From IMG/VR virus record IMGVR_UViG_3300046517_001329, positions 1 through 40,107 of that record: a DNA stretch of 40,107 nt; one strand, written 5' to 3'. Positions 29,064 through 37,327 of the stretch are shown here, one piece after another. Position numbers and translations under genes: made by a program. The stretch comes from a virus. How positions within the stretch are numbered: position 1 is the first letter of the stretch; every line of letters begins with the position of its first letter. The notes under the pieces were generated by a model, which was not told the DNA's origin, made no database searches, and saw only the letters and a program-made list of their open reading frames with translations.

Positions 29064-29573
29064 ATGCTCAATAACGTGGCCATTGCAGTCAACAGAGCTA
29101 ATCGGCAGCGCACTTTGCGCGAGCCCAACGCCATCCCGTGCGTGCTCTTTAACAAGAAGGTAACCCGCACCAGCGATGACGAATCAGCCGACGGCTATCC
29201 AACCATTGGCCCGCTGGGCGTGATGAGCGATGAGGACGAAGCGGCCTATGAGTGGGTTGAAGTCGGCGATGCGAGAATTCACTTCTCTCAGGGCTACGCC
29301 GCGTCGTTGGGCAACACCTCCGACGACAGCAGCCGTCTGGACTACGCGGACGGCGTGCTGGAGGCGTCCATTGAGCCCCTGGCTGAACCGGGTACTGCCG
29401 AATACGTGCAACCAGGTAAGCGCATGCTGGTCGCTGTGCTGATGGGGGAAGGGGTGATCGTCAACTTTGAGATTGTCGACGTCACGGGCACGGTGAACAT
29501 TCCGCCATACACGCGCAAGTACCTGCTCAACCCTCGACCTGATGAGGAAGCGAGCGAGGATCTAAACGGGTAG
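29064..29573 (+). CDS. Small head/tail-region protein
   Basis: 169 residues, acidic, beta-rich in the C-terminal half (KRMLVAVLMGEGVIVNFEIV, then DVTGTVNIPPYTRKYLLNPR). Unknown family. Location directly before the portal-like gene suggests a virion or assembly protein. The next gene begins 83 bases later after an isolated GGAGG (about 29624). Confidence 0.6.
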   Translation: MLNNVAIAVNRANRQRTLREPNAIPCVLFNKKVTRTSDDESADGYPTIGPLGVMSDEDEAAYEWVEVGDARIHFSQGYAASLGNTSDDSSRLDYADGVLEASIEPLAEPGTAEYVQPGKRMLVAVLMGEGVIVNFEIVDVTGTVNIPPYTRKYLLNPRPDEEASEDLNG

Positions 29574-29656
29574 TCAGAACGGTGCAAACCATCCCCAAGT
29601 AGCCACTGTTGGCGCCTGTACGCTGGAGGTTAATTCAAGCCTCTGTGTGTACGCGA

Positions 29657-31294
29657 ATGGCCAACCAATCCGAACCGAGAAAGAGCGTGCTGGCGCGCAT
29701 TGCCGGCGGCGCCCGCAAGGCCACCGACCTGATCATGGGTGGCCAGCTCGCAGACATGACGCCTGCCCAAGCAGCCACGCAGGCCGAAAGCCGTATGGCC
29801 CAAGTGTCTACGTTCGACGCTGATTATGTCGGCATGGAAATGCTGCTGGGCAACTCCAACAAGCCAGTCCGCTCCAGGGCGCAGCTGTACCAGAAATATC
29901 ACTTCATGATGCAGGAAGGGATGATCAGCACCGCCTTGCGCAATAACGTGCAGATGGCGCTGGGCGGGCACGAGACGACTGGAGAAACGATCTTTCTTGA
30001 GCCAAAGCCCAACATCAGCAGCGCCGATAAAAAGATGCTCAATGACTTGGCGCCCATCGTCAAACTGCTCAATGACAGTTGCCACTCCATGGGGGTTAGC
30101 GCCACCGGCTTCGGCGACTCCTACGCCAAGCTTTACATCGAGCCCAAGGAAGGCATCGTGGCTTTTGACCACGAAAGCATTATTTCGCCCTTGGTGCAGC
30201 CCTATGTAGAGCTGGGGCGCACGGTTGGTTACGTGGTTAGCCTGGGTGAGAAAATGCAGAGCCGTGTGTCTCCCTTGGAAATGGTCCGCTGGAAGATGCC
30301 GCGTATGGGGTTTGTGCCCCAGTTCCGGGCGCTGGAAAACGCGCAAAAGATCAACCTTGAAGCTAAGTCGCTACGCGACGTCATGCCGTTACCGGATCTG
30401 GTGGGCGGCTCCCTGCTGGAAGCGGCTGAGCTGGATTTCGACAACCTGTATGCCGCCGTTCGCGGGCTGGTGGGGCAGCGCATTGCCAGTTCGATCGAAG
30501 AAGTGCTGCTGACCATGAACTTGGCCGACACCACCAAAGAGCAACGGGCACGCATCGCCACCAACACTTCCAAGATGTTCACTGAAATGAAGGTGCGGGC
30601 TGAAAAGCAGGTGAGCGAGGGCATTTACTCGACGGCGCGCAACTTCAACATCATGCCGGTGTGGAACGACAAGCAGTTGACGCAGGTGAGCACCATTGCT
30701 TCCGGTGCCAGCGGCCAGAACCTGGGCGTTGAAGACGTGATGTTTCACGCCAAGAAGCTGGCGGGCACCCTCGGTACCGATATTTCGCAGATGGGCTTCG
30801 CCGACCTGTTATCCGGTGGCCTTGGCGATGGCGGCTCCAACCGCACCAGCGCCATGGGTGCAGAACGCGCGCGGATGCTGCGCACCAGTTACACCAACAT
30901 GGCCAACGACACCATCGACCGCCACATGCTGGCCAAGTACGGCAAGTGCTGGCCGAACGCCGAACGTCCCTACACGATCAATTTCTACGGCGCCATCGCC
31001 GCACTGGAGGCTGAAAAGCAGATCAGTTCTGAGCGCGCCATGAACAAGGCCGCCATCTTGGTGCAGATCATGGCGCAGTTGCGCGAATTGGGGCTGCCAC
31101 AGGACACCGTTGCCTACCTGTTGGCCAAGGTGGCGGAAATGGATACCGAAGCGGCGGAAACGTTCGCCAAAGGCCTGGCCAACGCCAAGCCACCAGTGCA
31201 GCCCGGCTTCGGCGGTGGCGGTGAAAACGACATGGATCTGCCGCTTGGTGGCGGTGGCGGCAACAACGATGATGAGGGCAGCAACAATGGGTAA
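29657..31294 (+). CDS. Portal-like protein
   Basis: 545 residues, in the size range of portals. ATGFGDSYAKLYIEPKEGIV (about 149-168) and SPLEMVRWKMPRMGFVPQFR (about 208-227) match the wing-and-clip pattern seen in myovirus portals, followed by long helices (EEVLLTMNLADTTKEQRARI). A Gly/Asn/Asp-rich tail ends it. The portal forms the dodecameric DNA entry ring and docks TerL. ATG 29657 has no close ribosome site, and the GGAGG at about 29624 is 28 bases away, so an in-frame GTG (29645) is possible. The next gene overlaps its end by 8 bases. Confidence 0.7.
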   Translation: MANQSEPRKSVLARIAGGARKATDLIMGGQLADMTPAQAATQAESRMAQVSTFDADYVGMEMLLGNSNKPVRSRAQLYQKYHFMMQEGMISTALRNNVQMALGGHETTGETIFLEPKPNISSADKKMLNDLAPIVKLLNDSCHSMGVSATGFGDSYAKLYIEPKEGIVAFDHESIISPLVQPYVELGRTVGYVVSLGEKMQSRVSPLEMVRWKMPRMGFVPQFRALENAQKINLEAKSLRDVMPLPDLVGGSLLEAAELDFDNLYAAVRGLVGQRIASSIEEVLLTMNLADTTKEQRARIATNTSKMFTEMKVRAEKQVSEGIYSTARNFNIMPVWNDKQLTQVSTIASGASGQNLGVEDVMFHAKKLAGTLGTDISQMGFADLLSGGLGDGGSNRTSAMGAERARMLRTSYTNMANDTIDRHMLAKYGKCWPNAERPYTINFYGAIAALEAEKQISSERAMNKAAILVQIMAQLRELGLPQDTVAYLLAKVAEMDTEAAETFAKGLANAKPPVQPGFGGGGENDMDLPLGGGGGNNDDEGSNNG

Positions 31295-32195
31295 GCGCAC
31301 GGGCGTGATCCGCTACAACCTGAACGACAACGGGCGCACCTTCACCGGGCAGTCGCGCAAGATCGACATTGATGCCGCCATGCGCCTGTTCAATGGCGCT
31401 GCGCTTCAGGAGTCCGTCCAGAAGGGCGACATTGTTGGCTACGTCGGCCACCAGTACCGGGAGAAATACAAGCTGGACGTGCCGGAAACGGTGATCGAAG
31501 ACGGAAAGACGGTGGTGCTTGAGCCCGCTGTACGCACGATATACATCAAATGTTCGCCAACCGGCGACATCGAGCACGAGCAGGAGTTTTTGAACACTGC
31601 GCCGGGCCGGGTGGCGCAACGCTTGTGGGACAGCAAGGCCTACGGCTTCAGTTCGGCAATTTACGCGCCTGAAGAGGGCGGCCTGCGAGTGCCGAGGGGC
31701 TATTTCGGCATGGACCTGGTGCGCGCGCCCAATTACGACAGCAACCGCGGCTATGCGGTGATGCTCGACAGCGCTGATGCTGGCGCCTTCTCGGGCGTGG
31801 ATACCTTCGCCTCAGACAACGCTGCACTGCTGGACGCGGTAGACACCATGATTAAGGATTCTGACGCCGGAGCCTTATCTATCAGCAGCGCCTACCTTGA
31901 GCAGTGCCAGATGAATGACGATCTGGTGGAGCAAAACGCACGGCTTCTGGAAATGTTGAGCAAGGCCAAGATCGCGGCGCCGATGCTCGACAACGCTCCG
32001 TCGGTGATGGAGCGGGGGATTCCAATGGATCCCGGTACCGCGATGCTCGACAGCGCCAAACGCTTCATGAGCAACGACGCGCTGCCCGGGTACCAGCCTG
32101 AACCGGAGAAGGAAGACAAAGGCGCCGTGGCGGCGGTGGCCAGTGGCGTGAAGAAAGCAATGTCGATGGTCAACTCTGTTATCAGCGGACACTAA
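31287..32195 (+). CDS. Putative prohead assembly (scaffold/protease-type) protein
   Basis: 302 residues. Position directly after the portal-like gene is where myoviruses encode prohead core or protease. The N-terminal half is beta-rich with VGYVGHQYREKYKLDVPE (His about 52) and AYGFSSAIYAPE (Ser about 117), weakly reminiscent of a His/Ser assemblin protease. The C-terminal ~110 residues are helical and charged, like a scaffold (DLVEQNARLLEMLSKAKIAA). Protease activity is a guess; a head-assembly role is inferred from context. Confidence 0.45.
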   Translation: MGKRTGVIRYNLNDNGRTFTGQSRKIDIDAAMRLFNGAALQESVQKGDIVGYVGHQYREKYKLDVPETVIEDGKTVVLEPAVRTIYIKCSPTGDIEHEQEFLNTAPGRVAQRLWDSKAYGFSSAIYAPEEGGLRVPRGYFGMDLVRAPNYDSNRGYAVMLDSADAGAFSGVDTFASDNAALLDAVDTMIKDSDAGALSISSAYLEQCQMNDDLVEQNARLLEMLSKAKIAAPMLDNAPSVMERGIPMDPGTAMLDSAKRFMSNDALPGYQPEPEKEDKGAVAAVASGVKKAMSMVNSVISGH

Positions 32196-32198
32196 GCC

Positions 32199-34799
32199 AT
32201 GGCCCAACTTGATCATGATTCGGCGACCGGCTTCCTGCGTGGCGAGAGCATTGCCGACGAGGTTGAACAGATCGCCCAGGAACTGAAGCTGCTACGCAGT
32301 ATCGACGCCAACACCAGCGATATCGCGCGCCGGCTTGGCCAGCTGAGTCAGGGCCGGCCAGCAGTGCAGCCTGGACCTGCTGGCGCCCGCCGATCGCCGA
32401 TCATTGTCAATAACGCGGCCAACGATCCCGCCGCGGCTCGATCCTCTTCGCGATCCTCTTCGCGATCGTCCGGTAGCGTCAGCAGTTCGCGGCGCAACCG
32501 TGCGGGCATGGCGGGTGAGCGGATGGCAGCAACGCCACGCCAGGCCGGTGCGCGAGATGCTTCCGGGAAGTTCACGGGGGGAGGTTCGGCCAAGGGCGGC
32601 GGCGAAGGCGCGGCTTCAGAAAGCTCCGCGCGGGGGATTAGCAGCTCGATCGCTGATGCCGCGCGTGATATCGGCAACAGCCTGAAGGCTGACGTCGACA
32701 ACGTGGACCCGACCATTCAGGCGGCCAAAGAACTGAGTGGGATTCTGTCGCCCGCCATGGCGTTGTTCAAACCCCTCGGGCGCCTCTTTGGTCGGAACAA
32801 GGACGCTCAGCAGACCAAGCAGCACCGGGAGAGCGTCACTTGGCTACGCCGCATCTGGCGCGGCCAGGAAGACGCCGGCAAGGAGAAAGGCCGCGGTGGT
32901 ATGGGCGGCATGCTGGGGATGCTGCTGGCGCTGGTTGGCGCGGTGCTGGCGCCGTTTAAAGCTCTCGGTCGACTGCTTGGCGTGGGTCGGATGATGAAAG
33001 CCGCTAGCAGCCTTATGCCGGGCCGTTCCCGTGGGGCGCGTGGTGGTGTCGGCGCGCGTGCTGGCCGGAACAGCTCTCGCAACTCGCTGGCGGCTGACGG
33101 GTTGCCAGGTGCCGATATCGGCGGCAAGGGAAAGGCCGGCGAGGCTGGTGGTCGTGCGGGGCGTGCATCTGCGGCTGGAGCCAAGAGCGGGGGCCTCAAG
33201 GGGCTTGCGAAAGGCGCGGGTGGCGGCCTGCTCAAGATGGGCAAAGGCCTGCTGCGAAAGCTGCCGCTGATTGGTGCGCTCTTCGGCGGCGCCATGATCG
33301 CATCGGACGCCATGGCCAGTGATGACCCTGAGCTTTCGAAGGATGAGAACAAGAAAAACAAGTGGGGTAACGTCGGCAGCGGCGTCGGCGGGCTCGTGGG
33401 CGGGGCGCTTGGGATGTTCGGCGGCCCGGCAGGGGCTATTGTCGGCGGCATGATCGGCGATCAGCTCGGCGGGATGGTGGGCAAATGGCTGTCTACGGTC
33501 GATTTAGGCTCTGTTGTTTCGAGCATTAGCACTACGTTCTCCACGTTGGCCGATACCGCATCAAAGGCGGCCAGCGCCGCGTTCGAATTTGTAAAAACAG
33601 GCTGGGATGGCCTGGTCACGTCGGGTACCAAGGCTATCAGCGGCATGGCCGACTGGGCGCGTGAAACATGGAAGAACGTCACGGACAAGGTGGCAGAGTG
33701 GAAGGACACCGCCGCCGATAAGGTACAAAGCGCCAAGGACTACGTGGGAGACAAAGCGGCCAGCGTAAAGGATGCCGGCTCCAACGTGCTCTACAAGGCT
33801 TCGGGTGGCAGCCTGGGCACGGGCGGTTCGGACGCACGAAAGGCTGAGCTGGTCAAAGCCATGGATGCAGGTGGCATCACCGACCAGAATTCAAAAGCCG
33901 CGCTGATGGCCAACATGGACCACGAGTCGGGCGGGTTCACGAAGAAAGAAGAGAACCTGAACTACTCGGCCAAGCGCCTGCGCGAAGTGTTCCCCAAGTA
34001 CTACAAGAGCGACGAGGATGCGCGCGCTGATGCCGGTAACCCCGAGGCGATCGGCAACAAGGTCTACGGCGGGCGAATGGGGAACGTCGACCCGGGCGAC
34101 GGGTACAAGTTTCGGGGGCGTGGTGATACGCAACTGACGGGGCGCGCGCAATACGAAGCGATGGGCAAAAAGCTGGGCGTCGACCTGGTGAACAACCCAG
34201 AGCTGGCCGCTGATCCGAAGTACTCCGCTCAGATCGCGGTGCAGAACTGGAAGAGTTCCGGCGCCGATAAGCTGGCGCAGGCGGGCGACATGGTTGGGGC
34301 TCGCAAGCGCATCAACGGCGGTACCAACGGCCTGGAAGATGTAAACAGCAAGTTCGACGGCTACCTGGCGCAAGCCAAAGCGGGCGACCTGACGCCGACC
34401 CGGCGCGCGGATGAACTGAAGGTAGCCGCTCCCACAGGGGTTAATGCGGCAGTAGCCAGCACCATGGCTTCGGTGGCATCGCCGAAGAGCTTGGCCGGTG
34501 CTCAGGCGGCTACCCCGATCGGCATTATGGCGCCGACTCAGGCGCGAGCGGCGGCGGTTGCAAGCGCATCGATCCCCGCGACACTGGCAGCTCCCAAAAT
34601 GGGCACCTACGCGCCCGCCGCGGCAGACGCTAGCCAAATGAAGATCCCGGCGGTACCTGAGATCAAGACGCCTACCGGCAGCGGTGGCGGCAAAGAAGGG
34701 CCGACGTCGGTGAACGTGGAATTGCCTCTTTCCCAGAACGTGGGCGATCGGGGCATTGCCCACGCCTCTGCGGGCGGCCTGGGCATGTACCCGCTTTGA
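32199..34799 (+). CDS. Tail tape-measure-like protein with embedded GH19-type lysin
   Basis: 866 residues. Residues 1-370 are low complexity (Ser/Arg and Gly/Ala/Lys runs). Two hydrophobic segments follow the tape-measure pattern: GGMLGMLLALVGAVLAPFKA (about 239-258) and a Gly-rich stretch near 395-425 (GGLVGGALGMFGGPAGAIVG). Residues about 550-735 are a GH19 chitinase/lysozyme-type domain with catalytic Glu576 in MDHESGGF and GRGDTQLTGRAQYE downstream. It would cut peptidoglycan during DNA entry. The end (NVELPLSQNVGDRGIAHASA) resembles the end of tail proteins. It is short for a contractile-tail tape measure, so a baseplate-hub lysin is an alternative. Confidence 0.75.
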   Translation: MAQLDHDSATGFLRGESIADEVEQIAQELKLLRSIDANTSDIARRLGQLSQGRPAVQPGPAGARRSPIIVNNAANDPAAARSSSRSSSRSSGSVSSSRRNRAGMAGERMAATPRQAGARDASGKFTGGGSAKGGGEGAASESSARGISSSIADAARDIGNSLKADVDNVDPTIQAAKELSGILSPAMALFKPLGRLFGRNKDAQQTKQHRESVTWLRRIWRGQEDAGKEKGRGGMGGMLGMLLALVGAVLAPFKALGRLLGVGRMMKAASSLMPGRSRGARGGVGARAGRNSSRNSLAADGLPGADIGGKGKAGEAGGRAGRASAAGAKSGGLKGLAKGAGGGLLKMGKGLLRKLPLIGALFGGAMIASDAMASDDPELSKDENKKNKWGNVGSGVGGLVGGALGMFGGPAGAIVGGMIGDQLGGMVGKWLSTVDLGSVVSSISTTFSTLADTASKAASAAFEFVKTGWDGLVTSGTKAISGMADWARETWKNVTDKVAEWKDTAADKVQSAKDYVGDKAASVKDAGSNVLYKASGGSLGTGGSDARKAELVKAMDAGGITDQNSKAALMANMDHESGGFTKKEENLNYSAKRLREVFPKYYKSDEDARADAGNPEAIGNKVYGGRMGNVDPGDGYKFRGRGDTQLTGRAQYEAMGKKLGVDLVNNPELAADPKYSAQIAVQNWKSSGADKLAQAGDMVGARKRINGGTNGLEDVNSKFDGYLAQAKAGDLTPTRRADELKVAAPTGVNAAVASTMASVASPKSLAGAQAATPIGIMAPTQARAAAVASASIPATLAAPKMGTYAPAAADASQMKIPAVPEIKTPTGSGGGKEGPTSVNVELPLSQNVGDRGIAHASAGGLGMYPL

Positions 34800-34807
34800 C
34801 CAGCAAA

Positions 34808-34831
34808 CCGTCGCCAAAGGGCGGCGGTTTT
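34808..34831 (+). terminator. Rho-independent terminator after the tail-lysin gene
   Basis: CCGTCGCC (34808-34815), loop AAAG, GGCGGCGG (34820-34827), one T-G pair, then TTTTCTTT. Confidence 0.8.
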
Positions 34832-34872
34832 CTTTGCCAAGATGGCCGCAAAGCATTCTGAGCGCGTCCGTC

Positions 34873-35190
34873 ATGGCCGAAACGTTAAACACAGACCTGA
34901 TTTTCCGCATGATCGCGCATTGGTGGAGCACCAAGCCGAACACCTACTACGGCAGCACCTACGGCAACCCCGTGGAAGACATGCTGCAAAAGCCGCTCAG
35001 CTCACCGGTCGCCGACTGGTTTCTGGCCAAGATGCTCAAAGACATCCCCGTCCTGGGCGCGCTTCCCGCCGGCACCATCAACCTGTACGCAACGCCTGAA
35101 GGCATCGACATCACGAATGTTCATATCGAGGTGGCCGGGCAAACCCTGAGCCTTTCAGATCTGTCCGAGGTATCCCGTGGCAATTACTAA
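34873..35190 (+). CDS. Small baseplate-associated protein
   Basis: 105 residues. FRMIAHWWSTKPNTYYGSTY, then a hydrophobic helix region (PVADWFLAKMLKDIPVLGAL) and a strand-rich end. It occupies the slot before the J-like gene that P2-type phages give to W/gp25, but the gp25 motif is not visible. Its 3' end overlaps the J-like start by 14 bases, supporting a baseplate role. Confidence 0.6.
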   Translation: MAETLNTDLIFRMIAHWWSTKPNTYYGSTYGNPVEDMLQKPLSSPVADWFLAKMLKDIPVLGALPAGTINLYATPEGIDITNVHIEVAGQTLSLSDLSEVSRGNY

Positions 35191-36562
35191 AAACGATTAC
35201 ATACAGGCCGCGGCCAACGAGATCGCCAACTACCCAACGCTGGCCAAGCGCTTTCAGATTGGTGACCCGCTGATCACGCAGGGCCTTGCGTCCATGGCGG
35301 CAATGCTGGCGGACCTGAGCACTCAGGTGGAGGTTACTACCGGCGAGGTGTACCTGAAGGCTCGCGATGTGACGGTAAAGGCCGATGCGGCGGTGAAGGG
35401 CGTTCTGCCGTTCGGAAAACCCTGTATTGCAGTGATCAGTGTCTTGAACGGCGGCGCTGGAACCCTGAGCATTCTGGCCGGGCGCGTTCTGCGCGATCAA
35501 AACGGGCGGATGTGGCTGGTGTCTACCGGTGGCCAGATCGCCGCAGGCACCACCGGGAGCATCGTCGCGCGCCAGGTTGAGCTGCGAACCCTCACGCACA
35601 CGGTCGCGCAGAATACGCCGTTCTACACCATTGAGCTGGCGGCGCCAGATATCGGGTACATGGCGGAAGTCTCTGTGATCGGGTGGGAGTACGCCCCTGA
35701 GTTCTGCAACGTGTTGGATGGCGATCTGGTCTATCACATTCAGACCGATGAAAATCAGGTGGTCGGCCTGGTGTTTGGCGTCAACGGGCTATCCGGTATG
35801 CAGCCTGCCACCGGTTTGAACATCGGCATTTCGATCTACGACACAGAGGGCGATATCAGCCCGAACAGCGGCATGGCGTTCTATTTCGAATACACCGATG
35901 CGATCGAGAAGGCGGCCATGACGCTTTCTGAAGTGCTCCAGGCGGGTGAAGCGCCAATGAGCATCAACACCATGCGCGAGACGTGCTCGTTTCCCGGAAT
36001 CTACAGCGAGAATGCGGTTTACCTGTCCAACTTCGACTTCCTGGTGCGCAAAAAGCTGGGGGCGGTGACGTTCCTCAACGTCTGGAACGAACTGAAAGAA
36101 GAGAAGGCGCGCGGGGCAAACATCGACAACATGAACAAACTGTTTGTTGCCGTGGTCAAGGAGGGCGTGACCCAGCAGGCGCTACAGGACGAAATTGCCG
36201 CCATTATCAGCGCCGCAGATAACAGCTACCGCCTCAAGCATGTGACGGTGATCGAAAAACCCGTACCGCTGAAGCTAACCCTCTACGTGCCTTCTACCTA
36301 CGACTCGGCGGCGATCAAGCAGGCGGTGCGATCGTTGATCCTGGCCAACTACGGGCGACTTTCGGCTTGGGCCACGCGTGGCGAAGCGAAAATGCTCAAG
36401 AAAGACCTGTACGAGCTTCTGCGCCAAAACGTGCCGGCACTCACTCAGCGCATTGCAGATATCTCTGTCGACATGATTGGGGACGACACGGCGGACCTGC
36501 CTGAGCACTTCCGTTATGTGACCGAAGAGAGCCTTGAGGTAAACACGGAGACGGCCAACTGA
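35177..36562 (+). CDS. Baseplate wedge protein, J/gp6-like
   Basis: 461 residues. Features of baseplate J-like proteins: an N-terminal helical part with ADLSTQVEVTTGEVYLKARD, a beta-domain (AVISVLNGGAGTLSILAGRV), and a C-terminal region VPLKLTLYVPSTYDSAAIKQ followed by AVRSLILANYGRLSAW, resembling the end of J-like wedges that tie the baseplate to the sheath. GTG 35177. TGATG overlap with the next gene. Confidence 0.7.
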   Translation: MAITKNDYIQAAANEIANYPTLAKRFQIGDPLITQGLASMAAMLADLSTQVEVTTGEVYLKARDVTVKADAAVKGVLPFGKPCIAVISVLNGGAGTLSILAGRVLRDQNGRMWLVSTGGQIAAGTTGSIVARQVELRTLTHTVAQNTPFYTIELAAPDIGYMAEVSVIGWEYAPEFCNVLDGDLVYHIQTDENQVVGLVFGVNGLSGMQPATGLNIGISIYDTEGDISPNSGMAFYFEYTDAIEKAAMTLSEVLQAGEAPMSINTMRETCSFPGIYSENAVYLSNFDFLVRKKLGAVTFLNVWNELKEEKARGANIDNMNKLFVAVVKEGVTQQALQDEIAAIISAADNSYRLKHVTVIEKPVPLKLTLYVPSTYDSAAIKQAVRSLILANYGRLSAWATRGEAKMLKKDLYELLRQNVPALTQRIADISVDMIGDDTADLPEHFRYVTEESLEVNTETAN

Positions 36563-37278
36563 TGGAACTCATACCGTTACAGCGCAGTGCCGAGTACGAC
36601 GCCATTGAAGCCGAGTTCAAGGCGTTGTTCCTCAGCCTTTACCACAAGGATCTGAGCGGGCGCGTGATCGACGCCAACACGCTGGGCATGCCTCACCTTG
36701 GCCCTGACGCGTTTATCAGCCGAGGGCTCAACAACGACGGGCTGGCGCTGCTCAATGACACGACCAGCGACAAGACCCGCATGTTGTTCATGGCGTGGCG
36801 CTACCTGAACCCTCAGCGCGGGACGAAGTTTCTGGCGTTCTACCTGCGCTCACTGTTCGGCGACGTCTTCACGATTGATCAGCTGTGGTGCAAGAAGGAG
36901 GGCATGTACCCGGTTGACGTGATGACCGAGAAAGAAATTAACCTGGCGGGCCAGCAACTGACCGACTACTTCCTCACGAGCCGCCTACGCGTGGATATCG
37001 AGACGGAAATCGTCCCTGAGCGAATCCTGACCGCTGCCCGTACAGCGGTTGCAGCCCGGTTTGTGCTGGATCTGCGCGCTGCGCGCCGGGCGGGCCTCAA
37101 GATCCCCCTTGCCTGCGTGGCCTATGGCTTCAACGTTTCACGCGTCACCGGTACCGCACTTTTCCAGCAGCCAGCCATTGAAAGCTACATGACCATAGGT
37201 CCCGGAATAAAAGTCGGCGGCGCGAACCTGGTGTTCAGTTCAATCGCTCGTTTAGACATGCAAACCTTCAGAAAATAG
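36562..37278 (+). CDS. Baseplate/tail protein (I-like position)
   Basis: 238 residues. MLFMAWRYLNPQRGTKFLAF, then YLRSLFGDVFTIDQLWCKKE, lies near residues 74-113. It follows the J-like gene directly, as gpI follows gpJ in P2-type tails, and may connect wedge and fibre. No specific family recognised. The fibre gene starts 50 bases later behind GGGGGC. Confidence 0.6.
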   Translation: MELIPLQRSAEYDAIEAEFKALFLSLYHKDLSGRVIDANTLGMPHLGPDAFISRGLNNDGLALLNDTTSDKTRMLFMAWRYLNPQRGTKFLAFYLRSLFGDVFTIDQLWCKKEGMYPVDVMTEKEINLAGQQLTDYFLTSRLRVDIETEIVPERILTAARTAVAARFVLDLRAARRAGLKIPLACVAYGFNVSRVTGTALFQQPAIESYMTIGPGIKVGGANLVFSSIARLDMQTFRK

Positions 37279-37327
37279 AGGGGGTTTTCGGCCTTACGCT
37301 TTGCCATAAATAACCGCCGGGGGCTTT

